A DNA stretch of 64,000 bases from Elephas maximus indicus. Its lineage: Eukaryota > Chordata > Mammalia > Proboscidea > Elephantidae. Below the pieces are notes generated by a model, which worked only from the letters and a program-made list of their open reading frames with translations, was not told the DNA's origin and searched no databases. The stretch is taken from the NCBI RefSeq assembly GCF_024166365.1, contig NC_064822.1, positions 104,280,823 through 104,344,822 on the forward strand. The letters are read 5' to 3'. Numbering within the stretch: the stretch's first letter is position 1; the number at the start of each line of letters is the position of its first letter. Below, in pieces: positions 26,348 to 36,832 of the stretch. The position numbers and the translations under genes were made by a program.

Positions 26348-26822
26348 GTGTCTTAGTTTCTTAGTGCCGCTGTAACAGGAATACCACAAAAGGGTGGTTT
26401 TAAAGAACAGAAAATTATTTTCTCACAATTTAGGTGTCTAGAAGTCCGAATTCTTTTTTTTTTTTTTTTACAAGTCATGCTGGCTTCCCCAGTATAGAAG
26501 TCCGAATTCAAGGCACCTGCTCTAAGGGAAGGTTCTCCCTGTCTGCTTTGGGGGAAAATCCTTTTCTCAGCTTCTATAACCCCAGCATTCCTCAGTTCCT
26601 TGGTGATCTCCACATGGCAGCTGTTTTTCCCCCATTTTGTGCTTGCTTCTGTCTGTGTCTAATCTGCTCTTTTTATACCTCAAAAGTGAGTAGGTTTAAG
26701 ACACGCCCTACACTAATCATGGCCTCATTAACATAACAAAGAAAAACCTCTGGGATTTCTCCACAGGGATAGAGGGTAGGATTCCAACACTTATTTTGGG
26801 GGGATACAATTCAATCCATGAC
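26348..26822 (+). repeat. Mammalian interspersed repeat, family not assigned
   Basis: The segment TGTCTTAGTTTCTTAG to CAATCCATGACA has inverted TGTC/GACA ends and splits the L1M. I recognise it as a common mammalian repeat but cannot name the family. It holds the small retro-insertion at 26454-26494. Confidence 0.55.
26454..26494 (-). mobile_element. Minute retro-insertion: 25 nt plus poly(A), with 15-bp duplication
   Basis: The direct repeat TAGAAGTCCGAATTC occurs at 26439-26453 and 26495-26509. Between the copies lie 16 T and then 25 nt, which on the minus strand read as a short sequence followed by a poly(A) tail, the structure left by L1-driven integration. The source RNA is not recognised. 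Confidence 0.75.
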
Positions 26823-27011
26823 AGGATGTAATGGGAGTGACTGCTAATGGGTGCCCAGTTTCTTTGTGGGGTGATAAAAAAAAATCCTCTAAAACTGTGG
26901 TAATGATTGCACAACTTTGTGAATATGCTAAAAAACCACTGAATTTTACATTTTAAATTGGTGAATTATGTGGTATGTGAATTATATCTCTATAACGCTG
27001 TTAATAAAATA

Positions 27012-27172
27012 CCTGTTGCCATCCAGTCAATTGTGGTTAAGCTTTTGGCTGCTAACCAAAAGGTTGGCAATTGGAACCTACCAGCCACTCTGCAGGAGAG
27101 ATGTGGCAGCCTGCTTCCATAAAGATTTACAGCCTTGGAAACCCTATGGGGCAGCTCTCCTGTGTCCTATAG
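27012..27172 (+). mobile_element. Rearranged AfroSINE with inverted 3' end
   Basis: The first 22 nt (CTGTTGCCATCCAGTCAATT) are the inverted AfroSINE 3' end. From GTGGTTAAGC onward the element is in plus orientation, and it stops at CCTATAGG without its own 3' end. Confidence 0.7.
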
Positions 27173-27435
27173 GTATTAAAATATAAAGTTATAATCCCAA
27201 ATCTTCTTTACACAGTCTTATTTAACTTGCTTTTTAAGAAGCTCTGTGTGTGGAAGTGTTCAAAAATTTACAAAGGCAGAAAGAATAATACAACAAACTT
27301 GTTGATTTTAAAACAAATTTTAGACATAATATTTCAGTACTCATCTCTAAAAGAAAAGGACTGTGTTCAGATAACCACCATACCATTGTCACAACTGAAA
27401 AGAAATAAATAACTCCTTGACATCATTAAATACCC

Positions 27436-27608
27436 CAAAACTCAAAAAAAACCAAACCTGTTGCCAGTCGAGTCGATTCTGACTCATAGCAACCCTAGAG
27501 GACAGAGTAGAACTGCCCCATAGAGTTTCCAAGGAGCACCTGGTGGATTCGAACTGCTGACCCTTTGGTTAGCAGCCGAGCTCTTAACCACTGTGCCACC
27601 GGGGTTCC
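27436..27608 (-). mobile_element. AfroSINE with 12-bp duplication
   Basis: Reverse AfroSINE with a perfect CATTAAATACCC at 27424-27435 and 27609-27620. Confidence 0.92.
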
Positions 27609-28059
27609 CATTAAATACCCAGATAGTGTTAATATTTTCCCAATTGTGTCATCTATGTTTTTTTAACTTGATTTATTCAAATCAGAACCCAAACAAGGTC
27701 TACACATTGAATTTGGTTTCTATGGCTCTTAAGTATCTTTTATTTTATAGGTTTCACCAACCTATTCCCCCCGCCCCCGTTGCAATTTGTTTGTTGAAGA
27801 CATCAGGCTGTTTGTTCTAAAGCATTTCCCACACCTGGATTTTGCTGATTGCATCTCCATAGTGTTGTTTACACGTAGGAAACTCTTTTACAAACTAAAT
27901 CTTATGCAGAACCCCAAAACACACAAAAAAAAGATTGAAAACAACACTACTCTGGTTCAATCAGAATGGTGGACTTGAAGTGGGTCCTCCCCAGCCTCCC
28001 CTTCCTCCGTGGGTTACCTCCAAAGAACAAACCCCAGCAACACAGGTTTAAAGTCACTG

Positions 28060-28245
28060 TTGTTGCTAGGTGTCATCTGTTGATTTTCAACTTAGAGCGA
28101 CCCCATGTGATAGAGTAGAACTGCCCCATAGGGTTTTCTAGGCTGTAATCGTTACAGGAGCAGATCACCAGGCCTTTTTCCTGCACACTGACTGCGTAGG
28201 TTCAAACTGCCAACATTTTGGTTAACAGCCAAGTACCACTAGCCT
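28060..28245 (-). mobile_element. AfroSINE (long variant)
   Basis: Reverse orientation, with GTGATAGAGTAGAACTGCCC and the long-variant middle CAGATCACCAGGCC. Confidence 0.78.
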
Positions 28246-28265
28246 AGACAATATGCCCTCTGCCT

Positions 28266-28314
28266 TCATGTGTGAGTGTGTGTGAGTGTGTGTGTGAGTG
28301 TGTGTGTATGTGTG
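28266..28314 (+). repeat. Interrupted (TG)n microsatellite
   Basis: TG units are broken by periodic GAG and one TATG. Confidence 0.9.
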
Positions 28315-29082
28315 CTGCAGGCTCAAAGCTCAAAGCTGCCCCATCTTTTTGCTGGCTCTGATTACTCCGATAAGTAATCTGGGACAGTGGGATAATACAC
28401 AAAGGTGTTCAGAGTGATAACAAATTCAAATTCACTTTGACTCTTACCAGAGCATACACAACTCAGTGTTTTCTTTGTTCTAGAAATCCCTGCAAGGAGC
28501 TCCCAGGCACCCAGCCACCTGAGTCCCCAAAAGCCTGGCAGGGCAAGGCCCATCCTTAACTTCCCTTACCACTAGGGTGCTCTACTCCTGGTTCGTAAGT
28601 AAGCCATAACTTTTCATGGTCCCAGGGGCTTTTGGCCCCCGGCACTTGGGAACACCTAACTTTCTGATTGCTGGTATTTTAGCTGGAGCAGCCACTAGAG
28701 TGCTAACTAAGTTTTTAAAGACTCGGTCCCGGCCCCCAGGGAGTTGACAGCTAAGAGGAGGGACAAGGCAAGAAGCCCCGTGAGTAATTAAAACCAAGAG
28801 CAGTAGGAGTGCTGAAGAGACACAGGTCAGGCTGGCTTCAATTTCACCTGGTCCTCAATTCGGATACAAGATTGGCGAGGGACGAGTGGACGCAGGCAAG
28901 TGCTAAGCATACCCCAGAACTGCAGAATCAATACAATTGACTAGTACAGGTGCTTCAGGGTGGGGTGGGGCAGTTTGCCTGAGAACGTAGTGAGGAACGG
29001 AAATGTGCTGTATCATAAAATGCACTTCTAATCCAAAGATACAGGAATTTGTAGTTAAAAAAAAATACATACAAGCAGGATC

Positions 29083-29150
29083 AGATTAGCTAACAGGCAA
29101 GGTAAGCACGGTGCTTACCTTGCTTACCAGATCATCTGTAGTAAACAATT
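29083..29150. repeat. Half copy of the palindromic element at 29275-29440
   Basis: GCAAGGTAAGCAC followed by TGCTTACC and AGTAAACAATTTC matches one arm and loop of the neighbouring palindromic element. Confidence 0.5.
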
Positions 29151-29274
29151 TCATTTTTTTTTTTTTTTACCACATCAGATTTTGCTTCTAGATATGGCTG
29201 ATATCTGTCTCTCTCTCAACCCCACAGCACCTTCCTACAGAATCAAAGCCACTTTTCAAACTTACAATCCTTTT

Positions 29275-29440
29275 CAGGGGCGAGTGGCTCAGTAAGCCAG
29301 TTAAGCACAGGCTTACTTATGCTTACTTACTAATCTGGAATGAACAACTTCACATGGGTTTGGGAAATTGTTCACTCCAGATTAGTAAGTAAGCACAAGT
29401 AAGCCCATGCTTACCTTGCTTATTGGATAATCCACCCCTG
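29275..29440. mobile_element. Palindromic element with 73-bp terminal inverted repeats
   Basis: Two 73-bp arms (29275-29347 and 29368-29440), both starting CAGGGG from the outside, are inverted around a 20-bp loop and agree at roughly 80% of positions. The CAGGGG ends and palindromic form suggest a non-autonomous DNA transposon of hAT type. An 8-bp target duplication is not visible. Confidence 0.6.
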
Positions 29441-29589
29441 CATACAAGTACACATATATGGTGTTCTTGATTGTCAGTGTCCTCCAGCCAAAGACCACCA
29501 GCAAACACCTGTAACTGAATAAAATTTAGTCTATTGACTGCAACAAGGGAGCACACATACCCACTTATCATGGTGATAAGTGCAGTACC

Positions 29590-29692
29590 ATACCAGTTGT
29601 TATGGAGTTGATTCCAACATATGGCAACCCCATGTGTATCAGAGTGGCAAGCCCATGTGTATCAGAGTAGAACTGTGCTCCATAGGGTTTTT
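29590..29692 (-). mobile_element. AfroSINE fragment with internal tandem duplication
   Basis: Reverse AfroSINE 3' part in which about 23 bp (CCCATGTGTATCAGAGT core) are repeated twice in tandem. Confidence 0.7.
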
Positions 29693-29696
29693 TTCT

Positions 29697-31270
29697 TTTT
29701 TCCTTCTAAATGTTATTTATTTTGTTGTTGTTGTTGTTGAGAATATACACAGCAAAGCATAAGCCAGTTCAACAGTTTCTAGATATACAATTTAGTGACA
29801 TTAATTACATTCTTCTAGTTGTGCAACCATTCTCACCTTCCTTTTCTGAGTTGTTCCCCCCTCATTAACATAAACTCACTGCCCCCTAAGGTTCCTATCT
29901 AATCTTTTGAGTTGTTGTTGTCAATTTGATCCCGTGTAGATAGTTCTTAAAAGAGCAACATTCTCAAAGCAGACCTTTTTTACTACTTAAACTATTGTTT
30001 GGTTTTAAGATGACTTCAGGGGATATTTTTGGCTTGAGGTTTAAAGATTATCTCAGGGCAGTAGTTTCAGAGGTTCATCCACACTCCATGGCTCCAGAAA
30101 GTCTAGAGCCCCTCAGAATTTGAAATTCTGCTCTGCATTTTCTTCTGGTGTTGGCAAAGACAGTTGTTCATGGAGGCAACTAGCACACATTCCATATCCT
30201 CCTCACATTCCTGATTCTCTTTCTTCCTCTGTTGCTCCAGGTAAATAGAGACCAACTGTTGTGTCTTCAGTGGCTGCTTGCAACTTTTAAGACCTCAGGC
30301 ACTACGCAGCAAACTAGGAGGTAGAACAGAAGTACTAAACACATTTGTGGTGAGATGGATCACTTTTGTGTGGCCTTTCTTGCCATGATCTTGTAACCCC
30401 CACCGAAGTGATTGAGTGGGACTGTGCAAATAGGGTAATTGAGGCCCACCAAGGGGATTGGTCAGTTTTGCTATCTTGCTGAGCTTGAAATGAGCCATCT
30501 CAGAGGTGGGAAAGAGAGGATACCACCACCGTCAAGGAAGGAGAACCAAGAGTGGAGAGTGTCCTTTGGACCCAGGATCCCTGCGCTGAGAATCTCCTGG
30601 GACCAGGAGACTAAGACACAGAGATAGAGAGAGAGAGAGAGTGGTAACACTTCAAGAAGCAATGGCAATGAAATGGCGGCAGGAGAGATCAGCAGGAGAC
30701 AGCACAGTGGGCTTCCCAGCCCACAGAGCGAAAAAGTGCCTTTGGGCTGGTGGAGTGGGCTGCCTCTGGTTACTTACTGGCAGAGCTAAAAGAGATTTGT
30801 AGTATTTGCCCAAGCAGGGCAGAGGCCGAGGGCAAGAGAGAGGCAAGCATGGCTGGAACGAGGCTGCCCTGATGGAAGAATGGTATCCTGAGCATTTCTG
30901 AACCTGAATTGTAACCTGTTAAACTTCCCTAATAAACCCCATAATCATGAGTATTTTCCTTTAGTTCTCTGTGGCCATTGCAATGAATTATCCAACCCAG
31001 CAGAGACGTAGAGAGTGCCCTGAAAGGGACTGTTGCTGTCAGAATTGGTAAAGATGATCACTTTTGCCTCACAGGAATCAGCCTTGGGCTGTTGATCTTG
31101 GTCCTTTTCCCCCTTGTGAAGTGAGAGGCGGTCAGATGCCACTCCCACATCATTTTTACAATGTTATTAGGCCAAGTAACTGAGATGTCCCTTGAAATCA
31201 TGACCTTAAACCTCCAAACCAAGGAATGAAATCCCATGAAGTATTTGGTAGGTCGTACATAAGCAGGCTT
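29697..31270 (-). mobile_element. L1 3' UTR (afrotherian type), split by an insertion of about 0.8 kb
   Basis: Antisense L1 3' UTR sequence at 29697-30345 resumes at 31150-31270, with the same segment order as the copies at 52557-53687 and 7965-9073. The 30346-31149 segment is foreign to it. Confidence 0.7.
30346..31149. mobile_element. Candidate solo LTR or unclassified insertion splitting an L1 3' UTR
   Basis: The 804-bp segment begins TGTGGTGAG and ends CTCCCACA, so its termini are inverted (TGTGG/CCACA), and it carries AATAAA at 30931-30936. The L1 3' UTR is continuous across it. No target duplication could be fixed and no viral coding sequence is seen. Confidence 0.4.
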
Positions 31271-31276
31271 AGCAGC

Positions 31277-32375
31277 TACTCTTTTTTTTTTTTTTTGGTC
31301 ATTGTTTTAAATATATCTATCACAGAACTTTCGCCAGTTCAGCTTTTTATGGGTGTACAACTTATTGACAGCAATTACAATAATCGGCTGTGTAACTGTA
31401 TCCTTAATCAGTGTGGTTTTTCTATCACTGTTAACCCCCTTTTCCTACTCTTTCCCACCCCTGGTAACCACTAATAAAATTTGTTCTCTATACACTTGCC
31501 TTTTCTTGTCTTTTACATAAGCGAGGTCATACAGTATTTGTCCTTTTGTTATTCGCTTATTTCACTCAGCATAACATGTTCAAGCTCCATCCATACTGTA
31601 GCATGTACCAAGACTTCATTTCTCCTACTGGCTGAGTAGTATTCCATTTTATGTATGTATCACATTTTGTTTATCCATTCATCTGTTGATGGGCATTTAG
31701 GCTGTTTCCACCTTCTGGCTATTGTGAATAGTACTGTAGTGAATAGTGGTGTACATGTTTCTTTTTAAGTCTCCGTTTCCAAGTCTTTTGGGTATATACC
31801 TAGGAGTGGAATTGCTGGTTCTATTTTTAGTTTTTTGAGAAGCTGCCACACTTTTCCACAATGACAGTGCCATTTTGTGTTTGCACCAGCAGTGGATAAG
31901 GGTTTCAATTTCCCCACATCCTCATCAACATTTGTTCTTTTCTGGTTGTTTTTTTTTTTTTAATCTTAACCATCATAGTGGGAGTGAAATTGTATCTCAT
32001 TGTGGTTTTGATTTGCATCTCTATGATAGCTAATGACGTGAGCATCTTTTCTTGTGTTTGGTGGTTATTTGAATGTACTCTTTGGTGAAATGTCTATTTA
32101 GTTCTTTGCCCATTTTATGATTGGGTTATTTGTCTTTTTGCTGTTAAGATGTTGAAGTTTTATGTATGTTTTGATTATTAGATTCTTGTCAGATATATGG
32201 TTTTCAAAGATATTCTCCCAGTCAGTATCTTGTATTCTCAAGTCTTTTGTGAAGTCTTTTGATGAACAAAAGTTTTTAATTTTTATGAGGTCCCATTTAT
32301 TTTTGTCTTTTGCTGTTTGTGCTTTTATTATCATGTTAGATAATCCATTGTTGAAAGCTAGGCCTGACAGTATGG
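31277..32375 (-). mobile_element. Antisense L1 3' end (older type)
   Basis: A T-rich head at 31279 (the L1 tail) is followed by the complement of the ORF2 C-terminus. It is similar to the older L1 at 14215-15106. It ends where AfroSINE sequence begins at about 32376. Confidence 0.8.
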
Positions 32376-32492
32376 CATTCCATAGGGTTTTTAGTGGCTG
32401 ATTTTTCAGAAGTAGATCACCAGGCCTTTCTTCTGAGGCATCTCTGGGTGAACTCAAACTTCTAACCTTTCAGTTGGCAGTGAGTGGTAGGG
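32376..32492 (-). mobile_element. AfroSINE fragment
   Basis: Reverse, 3'-incomplete: TTCCATAGGGTTTTTAGTGG to CTAACCTTTCAGTTGGCAG, joined directly to antisense L1. Confidence 0.68.
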
Positions 32493-32568
32493 CATGATAT
32501 TTTTCTGATTTACTTTTTTTTGTCTAGCTTTTTGTGGATTGTCTTTCTCTCCCACTATGATAAGGTGA

Positions 32569-32781
32569 AGGAGCCCTGGTGGTATAACAGTTAAGCAATA
32601 GGCTGCTAATCCAAAGGTTGGAGGTTCAAACCCACCAGCCACTCCGTGGGAGAAAAGACTAGGTGATCTGCTCCCGTAAAGATTATACCCTAGAAAACCC
32701 TATGGGGCAGTTCTACTCTGTCACATGGGTTTACTTACTGTGAGTCAAAATCAACTCAATGGCACCTAATAAGACAACATG
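32569..32781 (+). mobile_element. AfroSINE (long variant)
   Basis: GGAGCCCTGGTGGTATAACA to TGAGTCAAAATCAACTCAAT, flanked by ATGATAAGGTG/ATGATAAGATG. Confidence 0.85.
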
Positions 32782-32784
32782 ATA

Positions 32785-32895
32785 AGATGGGCTCCGTGGG
32801 GGCAGGAGCCATATGTGTGTGTATCCCCAGCACCTAAAACAGTGCCTAGAGCACAGCAGGTGCTGAGTAAATATTGGTAGAAGGAAGGAATGACC
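32785..32895 (+). repeat. L2 3' end
   Basis: CCCCAGCACCTAAAACAGTG to GCTGAGTAAATATTGG. Confidence 0.75.
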
Positions 32896-33214
32896 TTGGT
32901 CAAGCCTCTTTCTCCCTTGGGGCCTCAGCATTCTCATTTACAAAATGAGAGGTTGGAATCCAGGCTCTCTGAGAGCCCTTCCTGCTCTACCTATCAGTTT
33001 TCTGGGACTCCAGAGGATGTGCTCCAGACTCCCAAGGTCTAGGCCCAGTGGGCAGGACAGGGAGAGTCAGGAGAGCCACCTGTTCACTTGTAATCCTGAC
33101 TGAGGGCAGATACTAAGGAAGGGCTTTGCTTTCAGGCTGGCGAAGGCAAGCGTGTAAACTCCAACACAAAGCAAATATTGGAAAGGCTGAACTGGAGCCA
33201 GCTGGAAGTTATGT

Positions 33215-33345
33215 AGCAATAATGAAAATAACCACGGTGGTGTGCCTGCTGTGTGCTAAATGCTCTACCAGCATTATCTCACTTAACCTTCATGATAGTC
33301 CTCTGAGGGTGGAAGACGTGGGACAGAGCACCATTCCCAAGGCTT
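33215..33345 (-). repeat. MIR
   Basis: Reverse: GTGTGCTAAATGCTCTACCA and TATCTCACTTAACCTTCATG. Confidence 0.7.
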
Positions 33346-33354
33346 CAAACCTGG

Positions 33355-33485
33355 GTTCATGCTGGTTTGGACTCCTGCTGAGAATTTGCATTTCCACCCC
33401 AGATATACTGAATTAGGATCTACAGTTTAACAAGATCCCCAGGTGATTCTTATGTATAACTTCCTGGGAACTTGTTAGAAATTCA
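33355..33485 (+). mobile_element. MER5-type copy
   Basis: GAGAATTTGCATTTCCACCC, TTTAACAAGATCCCCAGGTG and TTCTTATG. Confidence 0.65.
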
Positions 33486-33623
33486 TTACACAGTCCGGCT
33501 CAAGAGTCAGCCAGACCGGATTCAAAACCTGACTCCCACACTTGTGGAGGCAGCATGACATAGTGGTTGAGAGTGTAGGCTTGAGCCACACTGCCCAGGT
33601 CTGAATTGCCACATCAGTTACTA

Positions 33624-33796
33624 GGAGTTCTGGTGACACAGTGGCTAAGAGCTTGGCTGCTAACCTAAAGGTTGGCAGTTCAAATCCGCCAGATACTCCT
33701 TGGAAACTCTATGGGATAGTTCTATTCTGTCCTATAGGGTCACTGTGAGTCGGAATTGACTCAATGGTAACAGTTTGCTCTTGGTTTTTGGTTTAC
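33624..33796 (+). mobile_element. AfroSINE inside a MIR, 9-bp duplication
   Basis: Flanked by CAGTTACTA (33615-33623, 33797-33805). Body GGAGTTCTGGTGACACAG to GAGTCGGAATTGACTCAATG. Confidence 0.88.
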
Positions 33797-33807
33797 CAGT
33801 TACTAAA

Positions 33808-34836
33808 AAGGAGCCCTGGTGGCAGCACAATGGTTAAGTGCTCAACTGTTAACCTAAAAGTTGGCAGTTCAAACCCACCAGCCACTCCATGGGAGAAAAG
33901 ACCTGACAATCTGCTCCCATAAAGATTACAGCCTTGGCCAGCATATCAGGGGCGGGGGTTTGGGGACTGTGGTTTCAAGGGACAGCTAAGTCAATTGGCA
34001 TAATAAAATCTATTAAGAAAACATTCTGTATTCCACTTTGGAGAGTGGTATCTGGGGTCTTAAATGCTAGCAAGCAGCCATCTAGGATGCATCAATTGGT
34101 CTCAACCCACCTGGAGCAAAGGAGAGTGAAGAATGCCAAAGACACAAGGTAATTATGAGCCCAAGAGACAGAAAAGGCCACATAAACCAGGGACTACATT
34201 AACCTGAGACCAGAAGAACTAGATGATGCCCAGTTACAACCGATGACTGCCCTGACAGGGAACACAACAGAGAACCCCTGAGGGAGCAGGAGAGCAGTGG
34301 GATGAAGACCCCAAATTCTCATAAAAAGACCAGACTTAATGGTCTGTCTGAGCCTAGAAGGACCCCAGTGGCCATGGACCCAGACCTTCTGTTAGCCCAA
34401 GACAGGAACCATTCCCAAAGCCAACTCTTCAGACAGGGATTGGACTGCACAATGAGATAGAAAAAGGTGCTGGTGAAGAATAGCTTCTTGGATCAAGTAG
34501 ACACTTGAGACTACGTTGGCATCTCCTATCTGGAGGGGAGATGAGAGGGCAGGCGGGGTCAGAAGTTGGTGGAGTGGACATGAAAAGAAAGTGGAGGGAA
34601 GGAGTGGGCTGTCTAATTAGGGGGAGAGCAATTAGGGATATATAGCAAGGTGTATATAAATTTTTGTATGAGAGATTGACTTGATTTGTAAACTTTCACT
34701 TAAAGCACAATAAAAATTAAAAAAAAAGAAAAAAGATTACAGCCTTGGAAAGCCTATGGGGAAGTTCTACTCTGTCCTATAGGGTCACTACGAGTTGGAA
34801 TCGACTCAATAGCACACAACAACAACAACAACAAGT
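33808..34836 (+). mobile_element. AfroSINE split by an L1 fragment
   Basis: AfroSINE parts at 33808-33937 and 34749-34836 join into one full element ending in an ACAAC-repeat tail; the L1 at 33938-34731 separates them. Confidence 0.9.
33938..34731 (+). mobile_element. L1 3' UTR fragment nested inside an AfroSINE
   Basis: The fragment runs from mid-3' UTR to AATAAA and a poly(A) tail and is flanked by a perfect 17-bp duplication AAAGATTACAGCCTTGG (33921-33937 and 34732-34748) that is itself AfroSINE sequence. Confidence 0.92.
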
Positions 34837-35084
34837 TGCTAGCTGTGTGGCCTTGCCTAAGTTACTTAACCTTTCACTGAGCTTTCTTATGTCTCAAATG
34901 GGAATGGCATTATTGTATTACTTCATGCTGTTTCCAGTATATCACCAGGAAGCCTTCCTGGGGAGTAGAAACCTTATGTAAGCTGGGAGTTTCCATTCAG
35001 CCCCCATCTACCCCTGCCTTATGGAGCTACGGAGCTCCTGGCCTCTGGGGTACCGCACCGACCTTGAAAGCCTCTGCTGTGCAT

Positions 35085-35180
35085 TCAGAGGGCTAAGCTT
35101 TGAATCCAAGACCCTGCACTTAGTAACCTGTGAACTTTGCCAAGGCACAGCCTATGTGAGCCTCAGTTTCCACTGCATGG
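35085..35180 (+). repeat. MIR fragment
   Basis: GCTTTGAATCCAAGACCCTG to GAGCCTCAGTTTCC. Confidence 0.5.
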
Positions 35181-35605
35181 ACTTTTGATTTCCTGAGTCA
35201 GAGTTTCACCCACAGCTGGGAAATTCTTTCTGTTGGCCAGCCTCAGTCTCTTCACTTCCAACACTTCCTCTTCCCTGAGGGAAAGAAAACAGAATTGCCA
35301 CAGACAGCCCTGAACTCTGTTCCTAAGAATCTTTCTTTCCCTCTTCCGGTTTGCTCCAGGCTGAATAGTCCAGATCCCTTTCTCTTGCCGTAGCAAGTCT
35401 AACTGTCCAGCTCTTCCCACATCTCTCCGTTGCCACCTCCCTGATCACCTGCATCTTCTGGCACTGGCAGCACCAAGTCTAGCTCCATGATTCTGGATGG
35501 GGATTGAACTGAGCTGAGCAAAAGACTGAGAAACAACCCACCTTCTGTGGTACCCTCAGAGCCAGGGAATAAGGGCTCCATTCATTGAGGTCTTTACCAC
35601 CTGCA

Positions 35606-35801
35606 GGGAGTCCCTGGGTGGTACAAATGATTAAGCTCTCGACCAGGAGCTTGGTGGTTGGAACCCACAGTAGACAAGCCTGGCGATCTACTTCTGAAAG
35701 GTCACAGTCTTGAAAACTGTATGGAATGCAGTTCTATTCTGACACATGTGGGGTCACCATGAGTTGGAATCAACTTGACAGCAACTGGTTTGTTTTTTGG
35801 T
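35606..35801 (+). mobile_element. AfroSINE with 13-bp duplication
   Basis: Perfect TTTACCACCTGCA at 35593-35605 and 35802-35814. Long variant. Confidence 0.92.
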
Positions 35802-36692
35802 TTTACCACCTGCAACATATTGTGCTGTTTGCCTTGCATTATTTCATTTAAACCTCTCTACAACTCAGTTTTATTGATAATGAAACCTAAACATAGTTGG
35901 TGGGGTGTGGGGTCCTAGGGTCGTCTGACTCCACAGCGGTGGGACAAGCTTAGAACTTCAGGAATAGAATTGCCTTTTCTGAAAGGAGGAGAACACATCA
36001 TGGAGAGGGAGTTCCAGGAGGGAAACAACATAAAAAATAACAGAGATAAAAGACCCATAGACACATACTTTGTTCACGTACAGAGCTCATAACTGTGTTA
36101 TAATTTGGATGCTGAGTGGATGGCGGGTGGATGGGAGATGAGTGAGTTAAGTCTGGGAATTTTCAACAGCAGGTAAGGATGTTTAATGCTTGGGGGGATG
36201 GGTGGGGTTGAAGAATGGTCAGGGAAAAGAAGTATCCCCACCCCCATGCCTGTGAAGAACCCAAAGATCAGGAAGGTGCTAGTGTGTGAACTGTGTTTAT
36301 TTTTTCCGAAGTCTAAAAATACAGTGGAAAGGAAACACACACACACACATAGACTAACCTAACCAGAAATGGGGAAAAGTGGTCATGGTAACAGCTGAGA
36401 AATTCGAAACAGGAATTTCAGGAACTGGGATAACTCAGCGACCTGACTTGGAAATTCCACCCCGTGACGAGGCTCTTGAAAGCTTCAGGCTTCCGATCAG
36501 AATCTGGAGCACTTTCCAGCAGCCTGGGGCGGGGCAGAAGGGGTGAGGTTGGGGGGTAGGTGGATGCCTCTGCCCAGAGGGCAGACCAGCCACCTCCAGG
36601 TGGTGTGGGCCACTCTGCTGCCAGTTTGGTGTGGGGCGGGTGAGATGTGGGGTCCTCCAATGAGTCTTTTCTCATATGATAATAATAACAAC

Positions 36693-36832
36693 AGCCACCC
36701 CTTACTGAGTGTCCACCAGATGCCAACATTCTTGCGAAGTGAGTATTATCATCCCTACTTTACAGATGAGGACAGAGGCACAGAGAGGTTAAGAAATTTG
36801 CCTAAGGTCTCACAGCTGGTAAACAGCAGAAA
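36693..36832 (-). repeat. MIR
   Basis: Reverse: CTACTTTACAGATGAGGACA, GAGGCACAGAGAGGTTAAG and CTCACAGCTGG. Confidence 0.8.

Larger units (their letters stand above)
25640..27010 (+). mobile_element. Ancient L1M 3' end, split by two later insertions
   Basis: Pieces at 25640-25708, 26271-26347 and 26823-27010 follow the usual order of the L1M 3' UTR (CCATTTATATG, then AAATGTCCAGAATAGGC, then the GTGAATTATATCTC tail). Between them lie the solo-LTR candidate 25709-26270 and the repeat 26348-26822. Confidence 0.8.
27630..29080. other. Mostly unique intergenic sequence
   Basis: Apart from the AfroSINE at 28060 and the TG repeat at 28266 there is nothing I can assign. Confidence 0.4.
33490..34940 (+). 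repeat. MIR interrupted by AfroSINEs and an L1
   Basis: MIR pieces at about 33490-33623 and 34837-34940 (GCTGTGTGGCCTTGCCTAAG) flank two AfroSINEs and the nested L1. Confidence 0.6.

Noticed and set aside
29083-29440. Possible CRISPR-like repeat pattern from repeated GCTTAC units
   Set aside because: The units are inverted arms of a transposon-like palindrome without regular spacers, in a mammalian genome.
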